The position numbers and the translations under genes are program-made. A DNA stretch of 64,000 bases, taken from the NCBI RefSeq assembly GCF_000699445.3, contig NC_067198.1, forward strand, positions 19,362,536-19,426,535, in the 5' to 3' direction. Of this stretch, positions 1-9,590 are shown in pieces (position 1 is the stretch's first letter; each line of letters opens with the position of its first letter). The DNA is from Schistosoma haematobium. Lineage: Eukaryota; Platyhelminthes; Trematoda; Strigeidida; Schistosomatidae. The notes beneath the pieces are model-generated. The model was not told the origin of the DNA and ran no database searches. It was given only the letters and a program-made list of their open reading frames with translations.

Positions 1-1296
1 AATTGCAATATAACTAACTGGTCAATTCATTGGAACAGTGGTCATATGAATTATTTTTGATTAAATAAATTGAATAAATTCATTTCACTCCAAATTAGCT
101 CATCCGTTAAACTGTCATATAAATTGTGATTTGTTCTGAGGTGTTATAAGCGATAAGAAAAGTATATATCAATATATATAAGGACGAGAAATATATTCTC
201 TCCTCACTGGTTTTGATTGGTACCTCAACTGAGGAGAATTTCTTGATGAGTAGCATTTCAAAATTAAATTATATATATCACTTCGTGTTCCTATAAGTTA
301 ACCATAACTCATTATGGAGATAAGTTCAATTTGCAGTCAGTTTTCATTCTAAACTAATTTTAATTGGTGAATCGTTAAAAATCAGGAGCAATCATATGGT
401 TGTTTCATCTTACTCTGGTATTTTTTAGCTGTGGTAAAAAAGGATAGGTTTATCGTGCTCTACTCAATGGAATCGTTAATATGTACCGTTGTAGAGTTTT
501 ATCCCACGACGGAAATTCACTGTGTTCCTTGATTTTTAATGGTGCACAAGTTGAAGTTAATCCATGATGAGAACTATTTCAAAATATAACTGTTTATTAC
601 ACTCTATTCAATTATTTTGTTTTAACCTGAATGACAGTGGCTTACTGATTAAATCCTTTCATAAAAACGTTTAATAACTCTTATCACTTTTCACTCAGGA
701 AAATAGGAATAAGATCATGTTCTTTTGTTTTGATCATGATCGAATTTACTAACTATGCAGCTGAATAAACAATACTTAACAGCGTGTTGTTCACAACAGA
801 CTCACTTTATTTGGGATACTGTTTACAACCAGGAAGGACTGGATAACCTTGTCGCCTCTGTATGAGACTCCTCATTATCAAACTTACTACTCTGATAAAC
901 ATAGAACTCAGAATCTTCAAATCTCGTGATGACAACTTAAACTTTAGATCACATGGTTGGCGTCTAAAAGTTCAAGTAATTTATTGTATAGCTGATCGGT
1001 TATCTAACGCCATTGGTGACAACTGTTTCCCTTCTGTCATGTCTGAACTCCACCGGTCACCAGAACTTTAGGGACTCATCCTTGATGAGTTTGCGAGCAT
1101 CCACGCGAAGAGCTGTCTGACGATTCCTGACTTTCAATGGTCTTCCAACTAAACTCGTTAAATGAAGTAAATTCACAAATCTTCAAAGTACACTGAATTA
1201 TAAACTCATCGAATATCAATTTAAACTTCATTTTAAAATAATATTTAGGTACGTTTATATTCATTGAATGATATTTTCTTTTTCAATTCTCTTAAG
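1..1296. other. Noncoding stretch upstream of the homeobox exon
   Basis: AT-rich sequence with only short random reading frames. It is presumed to be intron upstream of the homeobox exon, because that exon begins at an acceptor and needs a preceding exon ending with one base of a codon. I see no homeobox, hexapeptide or promoter signal here. A polypyrimidine tract (about 1271-1293) leads into the acceptor AG at 1295-1296. Confidence 0.5.
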
Positions 1297-1750
1297 GACA
1301 TTTAAAATCTCCAATATATCAAAAGTCTATTGAACATGTTGGTAACAATGATGATTCTGGTTTAAACGTTAACACTAACATATCACCGTTAAATAATCAA
1401 TTAATAATCAGAAATGAACAAATTAATAATTTCGTGACTACTACAAATAAGGTGGAATTTTCATCTAAAGAACCAACAACTTGTGCTACATCATTAACAA
1501 CAACGTCATCATCATCATCGTCATCTGTGGCAGTGGTTGTTAGTTCAACAAATAAACGATCTAGATCAGCTTATACAAATTTACAATTAATTGAATTAGA
1601 AAAAGAATTTCATTATTCCAATTATTTAGGGCAACCAAGACGATTAGAATTAGCTGAACAACTTGGTTTAACTGAACGTCAAATTAAAATTTGGTTTCAA
1701 AATAGACGAATGAAACAGAAAAAAGAATCTATTGAAAAAAGCAAATATGA
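1297..1750 (+). CDS. Hox protein, homeobox exon (Hox2/Hox3-like anterior class), internal exon
   Basis: Encodes a homeodomain transcription factor expected to bind DNA in the nucleus and set anterior identity. The exon is open from an acceptor (pyrimidine tract then AG at 1295-1296) to a strong GTAAGT donor at 1751, about 150 codons. The 60-residue homeodomain is at 1551-1730. Helix 3 carries W48, F49, Q50, N51 and R53 in [14 protein letters not shown]. The recognition helix [16 protein letters not shown] and the arm KRSRSAYT resemble Hox3/Hox2, while the RMKQKK ending is more Hox1-like, so the paralogue class is tentative. A Thr/Ser-rich linker with a run of Ser precedes the homeodomain. I see no YPWM hexapeptide; it may lie in an upstream exon. 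A stop lies just past the donor, so splicing is required. The next exon (8225) joins in frame through a split Asp codon. Confidence 0.88.
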
Positions 1751-2069
1751 GTAAGTCTCTCTTCTTTTCCCATCCACTTCTCTAATGTACTGTTTGAAGA
1801 AAAAAAATCTAAATTGTTGAATAAAATCTCACTGTTTAAATGATATCATACAGAGAAATGTTAGCTGTGAGTCATTTTATATAAGGTTGCGAGTGTGTAC
1901 TGTTAAGTTATTCTATTTTGGCATTGAAAAACAATACCAGTCTTTTGGATATGTTTCACTTCCTCTAATTGCATAATATTGCTTCAGGATTAGTCTAAGT
2001 CAAGATCAAAATCAATGATAAGAAGTAAAATAACTGTATACATCGACGTGTTCACTTATCTTAGAAGCT
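1751..2069 (+). other. Hox intron, 5' end
   Basis: Starts with donor GTAAGT at 1751. AT-rich sequence with no recognisable element before the LINE remnant that begins near 2070. Confidence 0.5.
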
Positions 2070-2700
2070 TCATCATTCCTGGTGGATTAATAAACGACAA
2101 AATCTCGTTACAAATTCGGAAAGTACGGCTGATTTTGTCAACCTACATCACTTGTGGCGTAGGCAAGACTTCTTTTTACCAACTAAAAGACGGGTATACT
2201 ATGCTTTGTTCTACTTTATGAGTGTGAAACATGGCCTTTAAAAACAGACCCCTCTAATCATTATGGTGTATTTTGATACTACTAATTGATTAACGCTGAG
2301 GTTAAACGAAGATTCCAAGATGAAAGTGGTAAATTGGTTGATGAAGTAATGAATTTTCATCGGGCGAGGTGACACCAGACGATTTTTGGTGTAGTAGTAG
2401 GTTAGAAAAAAACTAGTAGTGAACACACGAAATGTAACATCAATACATGAAGCTATTGACTGTTAGACTCAGACATATGGATAGGTACAGACTGCCTGTT
2501 TCGGATCCTGAAGATTACCATGACAAATGGCTCAGAATTTTGGTTGAGATGACTCCGTTTCATGCACAATGGGTCAGATGCATTTACTGTTTTTCTTCTC
2601 ATAGATCCTAAGTCTTTCAGTCGTAAGTTAATTCCGCGAATCCATATTTTCTTCTCAAATCATATCTAATACGTTAATATCAGTAGTGTTACTTCATATA
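2070..2700 (+). mobile_element. Decayed RTE (SR2-like) LINE, 3' coding remnant
   Basis: Broken frames give the C-terminal region found after the RT domain of RTE/SR2-like elements. DKISLQIRK leads into a segment alignable with the better-preserved minus-strand copy at 3343-3560 (VNSRIVKARAAHANLGHLWRLRD), and an AEVKR.F stretch matches its NAEVRHRVFG. There are several stops and frameshifts. It is dead, lies in the Hox intron, and points toward the minus-strand RTE that begins just downstream, so the two are convergent. Confidence 0.45.
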
Positions 2701-2719
2701 CTACTCCGGCATCTCACAG

Positions 2720-4330
2720 TGCTATTTATTTATTTATTTGAACACATAAATATTGGTACAAGAGAGCGCCAATATATATGTACCACACAAAACAATGAGA
2801 ATTCGAAAAGAAAAAAAGCTAAGGAGCGTAAAAAAAGGACAACAATAACGAAGAGATTGGTGTAAGGTAGTGTAGTAATAATAATAGTAATAATGAGGGA
2901 ACGGAAAGATACAATCAGAAGAAATCTTTCAGTTAAGGGAGACACAACCACTTTTTATGAAGAAAGTAAAAGAAAATTACAGCAGGATCGCCACTGGCTT
3001 CTATTCTGAGCCATATCTGATAACGTCTCTAGCCACTGTGTAGCACCATCTCTCGGACCCCAACCACGGAGTCGTGAAGGACCAACAGATGCCAGTCCTT
3101 TGCAGCTTTCTTTCATACCCCGACAGCATGTCATACACTAACCACCTCTCCGCTTCTTCCAACCAGTCCCAGAGTCGGCAAATAATGCACGACGTGGAAT
3201 TCTCTGGGACGACATTCGGAGAACATGTCCAACCCACCGAAGTCGGTGTTTCAAGATGGTGACACCAACTGAATTATCATCTCTGTGCCCGAACACACGA
3301 TGCCGAACCTCTGCATTACTGACATGATGTTGCCACTGGATGTCAGCAATCCTTCGGAGACAGCGATGATAGAACACAGTGTCGTCTAACGTCCTCAACT
3401 CGGAGAGGCCAGGTTTCACAAACATAGAGCAAAACTGCTCTCACCGATGCGTTGTAGATCCGACCTTTTACAGCCAGACCAACATCACGAAGGCGCCAAA
3501 GGTGGCCCAGATTGGCATGAGCCGCTCTGGCTTTCACTATACGTGAATTGACCTCATCACTCACACCCCCACCAGCACTTATGCAGCTACCCAGATACAC
3601 GAACTTCTCGACTACTTCTATCTGCTCACCATCCAGGGTGAGTACAGGATTAGAATCCCGCCAGTCTTGTAGAAGTGCTTTGCACTTCGAAGATGCAAAG
3701 CACATACCCATACTTACGGACACTGATTGCCAACCGATTAAGTGTGCATTGCATGCCTTGGGCATTATCACACTGTAAGACAATATCATCCGCGTACTCA
3801 AGGTCGAGAAGTCTTTCTCCAGGCAACAGATCCACACCACTATTACTTACATCCATCAGAGCTGTTTCTAGAATATCATCGATGGCAAAATTGAAGAGGA
3901 ATGGTGAGATTGGGCAACCCTGCCTAACCCCACTGCTCGAATGGAACAATGGAGAGAGGTGGTTGTATGCCCTCACTCTGCCTGAGGTGTTTTTATATAG
4001 GGCTTTTAGGATGTTAATAAACTTCTCAGGCACACCCTTCTTCAATAGACAATCCCAGAGAACAGTCCTGTCCAACGAATCGAAGGCAGCCCTGATGTCA
4101 AGAAACACTACGATTGTTGGCCTTTGATAAGTATGGCGTTGTTCTAACATTTGGCGGAGGGTGAAGATATGATCAATACATCCTCGACCAGAACGAAAAT
4201 CAGCCTGCTCCTTGGGAGTCAATCTTTCTCGGGTTTTGAATAACCTACGAAGTATGACGGGAGCCAATAGTTTGGACGCAATCGGAAGTAGACTTATCCC
4301 CCGATGGTTGTTACAGGAACGACGTGAACC
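2720..4330 (-). mobile_element. RTE-clade (SR2-like) non-LTR retrotransposon, 5'-truncated
   Basis: On the - strand, three overlapping frames make one decayed reverse transcriptase. The N-terminal part (about 4267-3700) has LTPKEQADFRSGRGCIDHIF, a metal-site motif VVFLDIRAAFDSLDR, SGVRQGCPISPFLFNFAID and the catalytic LEYADDIVL. Frameshifts near 3700 and 3400 lead to the C-terminal region with GSCISAGGGVSDEVNSRI, NAEVRHRVFG and RLRWVGHVLRM. The endonuclease half is absent, the usual 5' truncation of LINEs. The 3' end, about 2720-3000, is AT-rich with TTTATTTATT-type sequence. Inserted in the Hox intron, antisense to the gene. Not functional. Confidence 0.85.
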
Positions 4331-4334
4331 CTTT

Positions 4335-4440
4335 TTAAGGATAGGGTGCTAATGTGCTAATGTGCTGATGTGATGTGACAACTTGAACCGATGTATATAT
4401 GTACATGTTGCTTGCTACTATTGGATCTAATACAGAATAC
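4335..4440 (+). repeat. Short tandem 'aatgtgct' and RTE-3'-end-like repeat
   Basis: Begins with a few imperfect copies of an 8-bp word (ctaatgtg). It continues with TGACAACTTGAACCGATGTA, which recurs with few changes at about 29667-29690, just after another RTE 3' region. It is probably a 3'-terminal LINE fragment next to the truncated minus-strand RTE. Confidence 0.4.
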
Positions 4441-4839
4441 TAAGATTTGATTAATTCTTGTAATAATGTCATTTTTTGAAGAAAATTATCATGTACTTCA
4501 GTTTACGAGTGTATTTTTAATTGATTAGAAGTGTAATCAAGCGATAAGTGTTCAATGAAATCTCTTGATAGATTAAGTGAAACATTATATAAATTTGATA
4601 AGTTTTTATTAAGATTTGTCAAATAAATCTACACTGTTGATAAATAGATCTCGCAGAACAATCTACTGAATGTACTTTAGCAACTCCTCTCAAAAATTCA
4701 GTTTTTCACACGATACATAACATTTAATTCACGGTTTGTAGATTTGATGCAACAATGAATTTCACAAAGTAGAGTGCATTATATTCCAGTGATACATTTC
4801 TGTTAATAATCATACAAATGACTGGTTACTGCATATTTG

Positions 4840-4975
4840 CAAATATTAAGCGTTCACGCGCGAGAGTGAGGGTCCTGGGTTCGAACCCAGTGTGCGGGGT
4901 TGTGGGTGTACACTTTTGAGGAGTCCCATTCTAGGAAGATGGGGGGTCTAACATCGATCGATTCATGACCTCAAT
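4840..4975 (+). mobile_element. Type B hammerhead/tRNA-derived element, degenerate 3' part
   Basis: A tRNA-like half with an excellent B box, GGGTTCGAACCC, near 4877-4888. After the usual spacing comes a hammerhead remnant (about 4909-4947) in which TGAGGAGTCCCATTCTAGGA is recognisable but the CGAAAC core strand is lost. It ends with a tail resembling other type B copies (…TCATGACCTCAAT). Ribozyme predicted dead. Sense orientation within the Hox intron. Confidence 0.6.
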
Positions 4976-7947
4976 CAAAAAATAACTTTAAGTTAATTCG
5001 CTTTTTTCTTATCACTAAACAATGTTAAAAATGTATGATTTCAACAAATTTACTTTATAACAAAACGTCTAATTTACAGTCGCTGACTTTAATATGAATG
5101 AAATAGTCATAAATTGAAGTAAAGGTCTTTCAACTTTTTATTCAGTATACTGTAACAAAGGAAACCAGAATGATGAAGGTATCTTAGTTATTGTTTCTTA
5201 TAATCTTTTATATCTCATGACATCAGTAACATGTACGTATCAATAAATTATTTATGCTCTACACAGTGATTACTACTAGGCCTATGAATTTATTCATAAA
5301 AGTTTCTTCATAGTCGAGATTCATTGACGAAATAAGTCTTAATGATGTATTAATAATTACTTAATTTACTTGTACATAAATTTGTATAATTCTAACGACA
5401 ATTTATATCATGAAATAACGTCAGATAGAGAGTTATTAAAAGGAACTAAGAGATCATTGAACAGCTGTTTTGTTCTAGTATGAGATCATTCAGCAGTGCA
5501 TACCCTCGATCTCAGATGGGAATCAGTATGATGATTTTAAATTGATGAATCATAAGCCAGTGGTTTACAACATTAAACAGTTTGAATTACAGCATGATAT
5601 TCATTTAATATCATCGGTGAATTATTGTCTCATTGTTAACATGTTTGACTCTACATATCACCGCTTGTAATTATGATTTCATAAAATTGATCCCGAAAGT
5701 TTGTTCATGTGCCTTATGAAGAAATCTGTGTAGTTTCAAATATAGTTGTTGCTATGATTTCATACAATTTGGAAAAAAAATGTAAATACTGATTACATAG
5801 TTTAAAGAAACCAGAACGAAGAATAATGCTGCTTGTTTGGGTTCTGTATTTCTGAATTATAAACTATCTGGAAATTCTTCTAATATGAAACGAAGTCATT
5901 GTGAATCGGATAGACTGTTTGGTTAAAACGAAACACTTCATCGATAATCTCCGCTCCTGATTGATTAGAGAAGTCTTATAATATTCAAGATACTAGAATA
6001 ATCGAATTCCATTCAAGTTTATTCATTTGTGTATCGGTTAATTCAATAATTATTACCTATCACAACTTACCAACTGAGAAATCGTCACTCGGCACATAAT
6101 TACAGAGAATTTAATAGATATCGTGAAAATACAGTGAAAAAATCCATCATTTAACTTAATACTGAATAAAACAAAACAATAAATGAAAACATAGGAAATT
6201 AATGGACTAAACTCCCAAAATTAATATATGATTTTTTCCCATCGAAGAGTGAGTATCTCCAACAAAATGACTAGTAAAGGACCATATAATTAGAATGAAT
6301 ATCATATCCAATCTGATTACATTCGATCAGTAAATTCTATCTAATCTAATTATAGAACTTTATCATACATACATATTCACTACCTATCTAGAATCCATTT
6401 ATATATACATTGTAATTTAAAAACAATATCTAAACCTTTCTGATCATGTGTAACATGTAGTTATTTCAATAATTAGTGTAGGAAATCCTTGATTTCTATA
6501 TTGTCCAAGTAATTCCCATCTTGAACTATTTTCAAGTATATACATTACATATAGTTTTATTAGAATTCTATCCATATATTAACAGTAATGATTATCATTT
6601 GATTATTACGCTTAAATAAATATTTTGAGAATACATGGATTACAAATGTGAAGTGTTTCATTTACCAGAGTCAATGTAGCCCAATTGAATTATGTCAATT
6701 GAGTAAAATCATAAGTTTAAAAAGATGTTTATTTGTATATTTAGTAACAGTGAAAGTTTAAGTTTGCTTTATGTCACTAATAGTGACAACTAACCACTTG
6801 TTTCGATTCGACAGACTTAAATATGATGGATTACAAGAATCATTTGGTCACTGATCATGTTTTTGAAATAATTAATGTTTTGCACATAGTTTCATTGAAT
6901 GTGAATTATTAAATAGATTCTTCGTATTATACTATCTAAATATCAGTTGTGGAGTCTTTAAATATAATGTAAGAAGAAACTCAAAAAATCCCCGGTAAAC
7001 TAATACAACATACTTCTCGATTACATGAAGTTGACGTGAATTTATAAAAGTTGTTTTGGGGAATGTAATTTCTTATAATGAGATAGCTTGAGATAATGAT
7101 GAAATTAGAATAATTCGTGACATAGTGTGAACTTATAACATTAATGAGGAAATATTCACTGCTTGTTTTTAAATGAAATCCCACTGTTCTTTTCTGTTTA
7201 TGACTTTTCATTTCTTTCTTATGAGATTGAGATCATGTTACTTATATTTAGTAATTAGTGTCATTATCAATCATTTTTAGCCTACAGAGTATAACATCTT
7301 TTATTTGTGCACTATTTCGAGATAAGTACATCAACTTGTGTCTTTTAGCCTATTTATTATCATGGTCGTATTTTCTTAAAAATTTCAGTAGTTGCTTCAT
7401 TTCTTATGCATTCATTGAAAAGTTATTTGTCTGTAACAGTTCGTATGTTTATGTTAGTAGTTCTTGTTTCGACTGTTGTCCACTACTGAGATCTTCACAA
7501 AGCTATTAACTATTACGTAGTTTATTGTATGCTTTGTAATAATTCTAATATAACTATTATATAAATTACTCATTTTATGATGGTAAATTGTTGTGGTAAA
7601 CGCCTTATATATCTCAAAAATTGAGCCTTATAAATCCTCAGCTTAGATTTTCACAAATAATAGTTCCGCGCTCAAGACAAATCTCATGTTTTTGATTTCA
7701 GAATGTCGTCGTATTACTTAATTGTCTTATCAATTGTTTCGATCAAAATTAGAAACTTCTGTTGTATTACGTATCAATTTTTGTTAGTTTAGTTTTTCAA
7801 TAATAAATCGCTTTTACAATATACAGTTATGAATTAGATAAGTTCATTTCATCTATGTAGTTTAAGAGCCAGTTAATATTCAGGTTAACTGATGAACCTT
7901 AGTGAATTGTCATTTCGGCGTCTTTGTTAATTAAATGTTTTATAGAC
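4976..7947 (+). other. Hox intron interior
   Basis: About 3 kb of AT-rich DNA. I found no gene, no LINE coding remnant and no tRNA-like repeat here. A conserved intronic enhancer could be hidden, but single-sequence reading cannot show it. Confidence 0.4.
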
Positions 7948-7960
7948 AATTCTGTTAAAT

Positions 7961-8153
7961 TCACTTGGTATTGCTTGGCTTGTATCTTCCCACTGAGGTT
8001 TAAGACTGCAATTGATCATTCTGTTATTGGCATATGTGCATGCTGTGCGTATGCCTCGATATTGCAGGTACTTCCAGCTGACGAGCCCCAAATAGGACGA
8101 AACGCGCGTTCTGGATTCCATTGCTAGCCACTATCCATCACTGCTTACAAAAA
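7961..8153 (+). mobile_element. Type A (Smα-like) hammerhead element in the Hox intron, with 13-bp target duplication
   Basis: Flanked by perfect direct repeats AATTCTGTTAAAT at 7948-7960 and 8154-8166, a target-site duplication. The left ~105 bp (7961-8065) is the reverse-strand tail found at the left of all four type A copies (compare 46515-46625). It joins abruptly at about 8066 to a plus-strand hammerhead half, then TAGCCACTATCCATC. The tRNA-like promoter part seen in the 39.5- and 46.7-kb copies is missing. The element is in sense orientation to the Hox gene and ends 58 bp before the terminal exon's splice acceptor. Confidence 0.85.
8066..8124 (+). ncRNA. Hammerhead ribozyme, Smα type
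   Basis: Core strands CTGACGAG (8078-8085) and CGAAAC (8098-8103) are intact. The cleavage triplet is GTT (8108-8110), not the usual GTC but still an NUH site. Stem I pairs CCAG with CTGG, losing one pair at the end. Stem II (CCCCAAATAGGA) has a C-A mismatch where other copies have T-A. Stem III is the minimal CGCGCG type known for schistosome hammerheads, which favours activity in a dimer or with tertiary loop contacts. Activity is plausible but probably reduced. Confidence 0.85.
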
Positions 8154-8224
8154 AATTCTGTTAAATACTTCAAAAGTATTTTTGGTTTTACTCAATGTAT
8201 ACTTTACTTATTTATTTGTTTTAG

Positions 8225-8927
8225 TTTTTACCATCCATATTCTGAAAATTCTCACTTCTGGTATCCTCATCATCCAATGAATATTAATCAACAAGAACCA
8301 TACAATTATTATCAAACAACACAATTAAAATCGACTACTTATTCAAATAATTCATTAAACAACCTCCTATCTACTCTGCCTTCTCCAGTTAATATACCAA
8401 CTTTTATTGATTCAACTAATTATAATACTATAAACAATATCAGTAATTCAATCGATTTAGAGGTATTTAAGAATAGTAATACTAAACATCAATTGAATAA
8501 TCATAATACAAAACAAATAATGATGAATAATAGTCCTATAAAAGACTGGTCAAATTCACTAACATCTAATGAAGAATTATTAGATAAAAAAGATTATTCA
8601 ATGTTTAAAAACTCCGATTTTCCACGTTATATTTCTTCATGTAATAATTTGTCATCTTTATTATCTTGTGATCATCGATTTCCTGAAGATAGTATGGATT
8701 ATTTTGTTGATTCCAATGGAACTGATGTAAATCATATGAACAGGTATATGATAAATGAAACTAATCACAAACAAATATTAAATAATAATAACACTAATCA
8801 TTCTCACAGTGAATTATCCAATCAATTAAAAACTTATTTTGAACCAACAATAATTAATTGTCAACATCAGAGAACATCTCAGTCAACAGTATATCAGTAT
8901 TGCCATCATAATCTGAATCATTGTTAA
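8225..8927 (+). CDS. Hox protein, terminal exon (Asn-rich C-terminal tail)
   Basis: Preceded by a T-rich tract and AG at 8223-8224. The first base completes a split codon (GA+T, Asp) left by the 1750 donor, and the frame then stays open for 233 codons to a TAA at 8925-8927. Together with the homeobox exon this gives about 384 C-terminal residues. The tail has no known domain. It opens with an aromatic stretch (FYHPYSENSHFWYPHHP) and then becomes rich in Asn, Ser and Thr, with Asn runs typical of long flatworm Hox tails. There are 58 bp between the hammerhead insertion's right target duplication and this exon. The link to the homeobox exon rests on frame and splice signals; a cDNA would settle it. 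Confidence 0.78.
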
Positions 8928-9009
8928 AATAGTATTATAATATTTAAGCTATTTATGAATTATCATTTTTTAAAATTGAAGTAAATGATCTTATTTATAC
9001 TGGCATGTA

Positions 9010-9015
9010 AATAAA
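9010..9015 (+). terminator. Poly(A) signal AATAAA downstream of the Hox stop
   Basis: A canonical AATAAA 83 bp after the stop codon, followed by a T-rich stretch. It is the most likely 3'-end signal of the Hox transcript. Confidence 0.55.
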
Positions 9016-9065
9016 TTCTCTTATTGTGTTATATCTTTAATGTTGTTGTATTTGATTGAATATAT

Positions 9066-9590
9066 TTTAATAGTTGAGATCGTGAGTCAATTGAAGCTAG
9101 ACCATCATGGAAAACCTGGAAGCACTGAACGACCGTTTCTTCTTCCTCAGAAGTGCTCATCCACACTCCCGCATCCACAAAACCCCTTCTGATATTAGTC
9201 AACATATGCTCACTAGTGACTGGCTTCAAGAAATGTTTCCTGGAGTTCTAGTGAGAAGCAGTGACCAATGGAGTTCAATCGGGTCTGTTGTGAGATAGTA
9301 ACTCACTGAAGACAATAGTGGATGTGTCGCTCAATTTCATGAATTAGTTGAAGTTAGACATTGACACTGTTGGATGCCGGCTCAGTGGTCTAGAGTTTAG
9401 GCGTTCACGCGCAAGACTTATAAGTCCCGGGTTGGAATCTCGCAGGGCGGGATCGTGAATGTGCACTGTTGAGAAGGATGAAACGATCTTCCAGTGCTTT
9501 CAGGTTTTCCATGGTGGTCTAGCTTCAAATGACTCATGAATTCAATTATTAAATTACTACAATCTCCGCAAAAACTCCTTTTGAATGTAT
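9066..9590. mobile_element. Type B hammerhead/tRNA-derived element, inverted pair
   Basis: Left part (9066-9171) is a minus-strand piece with a shortened hammerhead (9123-9162; stem II largely deleted). From about 9172 it switches to plus orientation and runs through the whole unit: a leader with CAACATATGCTCACTAG, a tRNA-like part with A box CGGCTCAGTGGTCTAG (about 9379) and a mutated B box GGGTTGGAATC (about 9430), then a second degenerate hammerhead (9462-9495, TTGAGAAGG…TGAAAC). The arms near GGAAAACCTGGAAGCACTG and its complement can pair. Both ribozymes look inactive. Confidence 0.75.

Noticed and set aside
3548..4127. Plus-strand open frames of 76 and 150 codons
   Set aside because: Antisense shadows of the minus-strand RTE reverse transcriptase.
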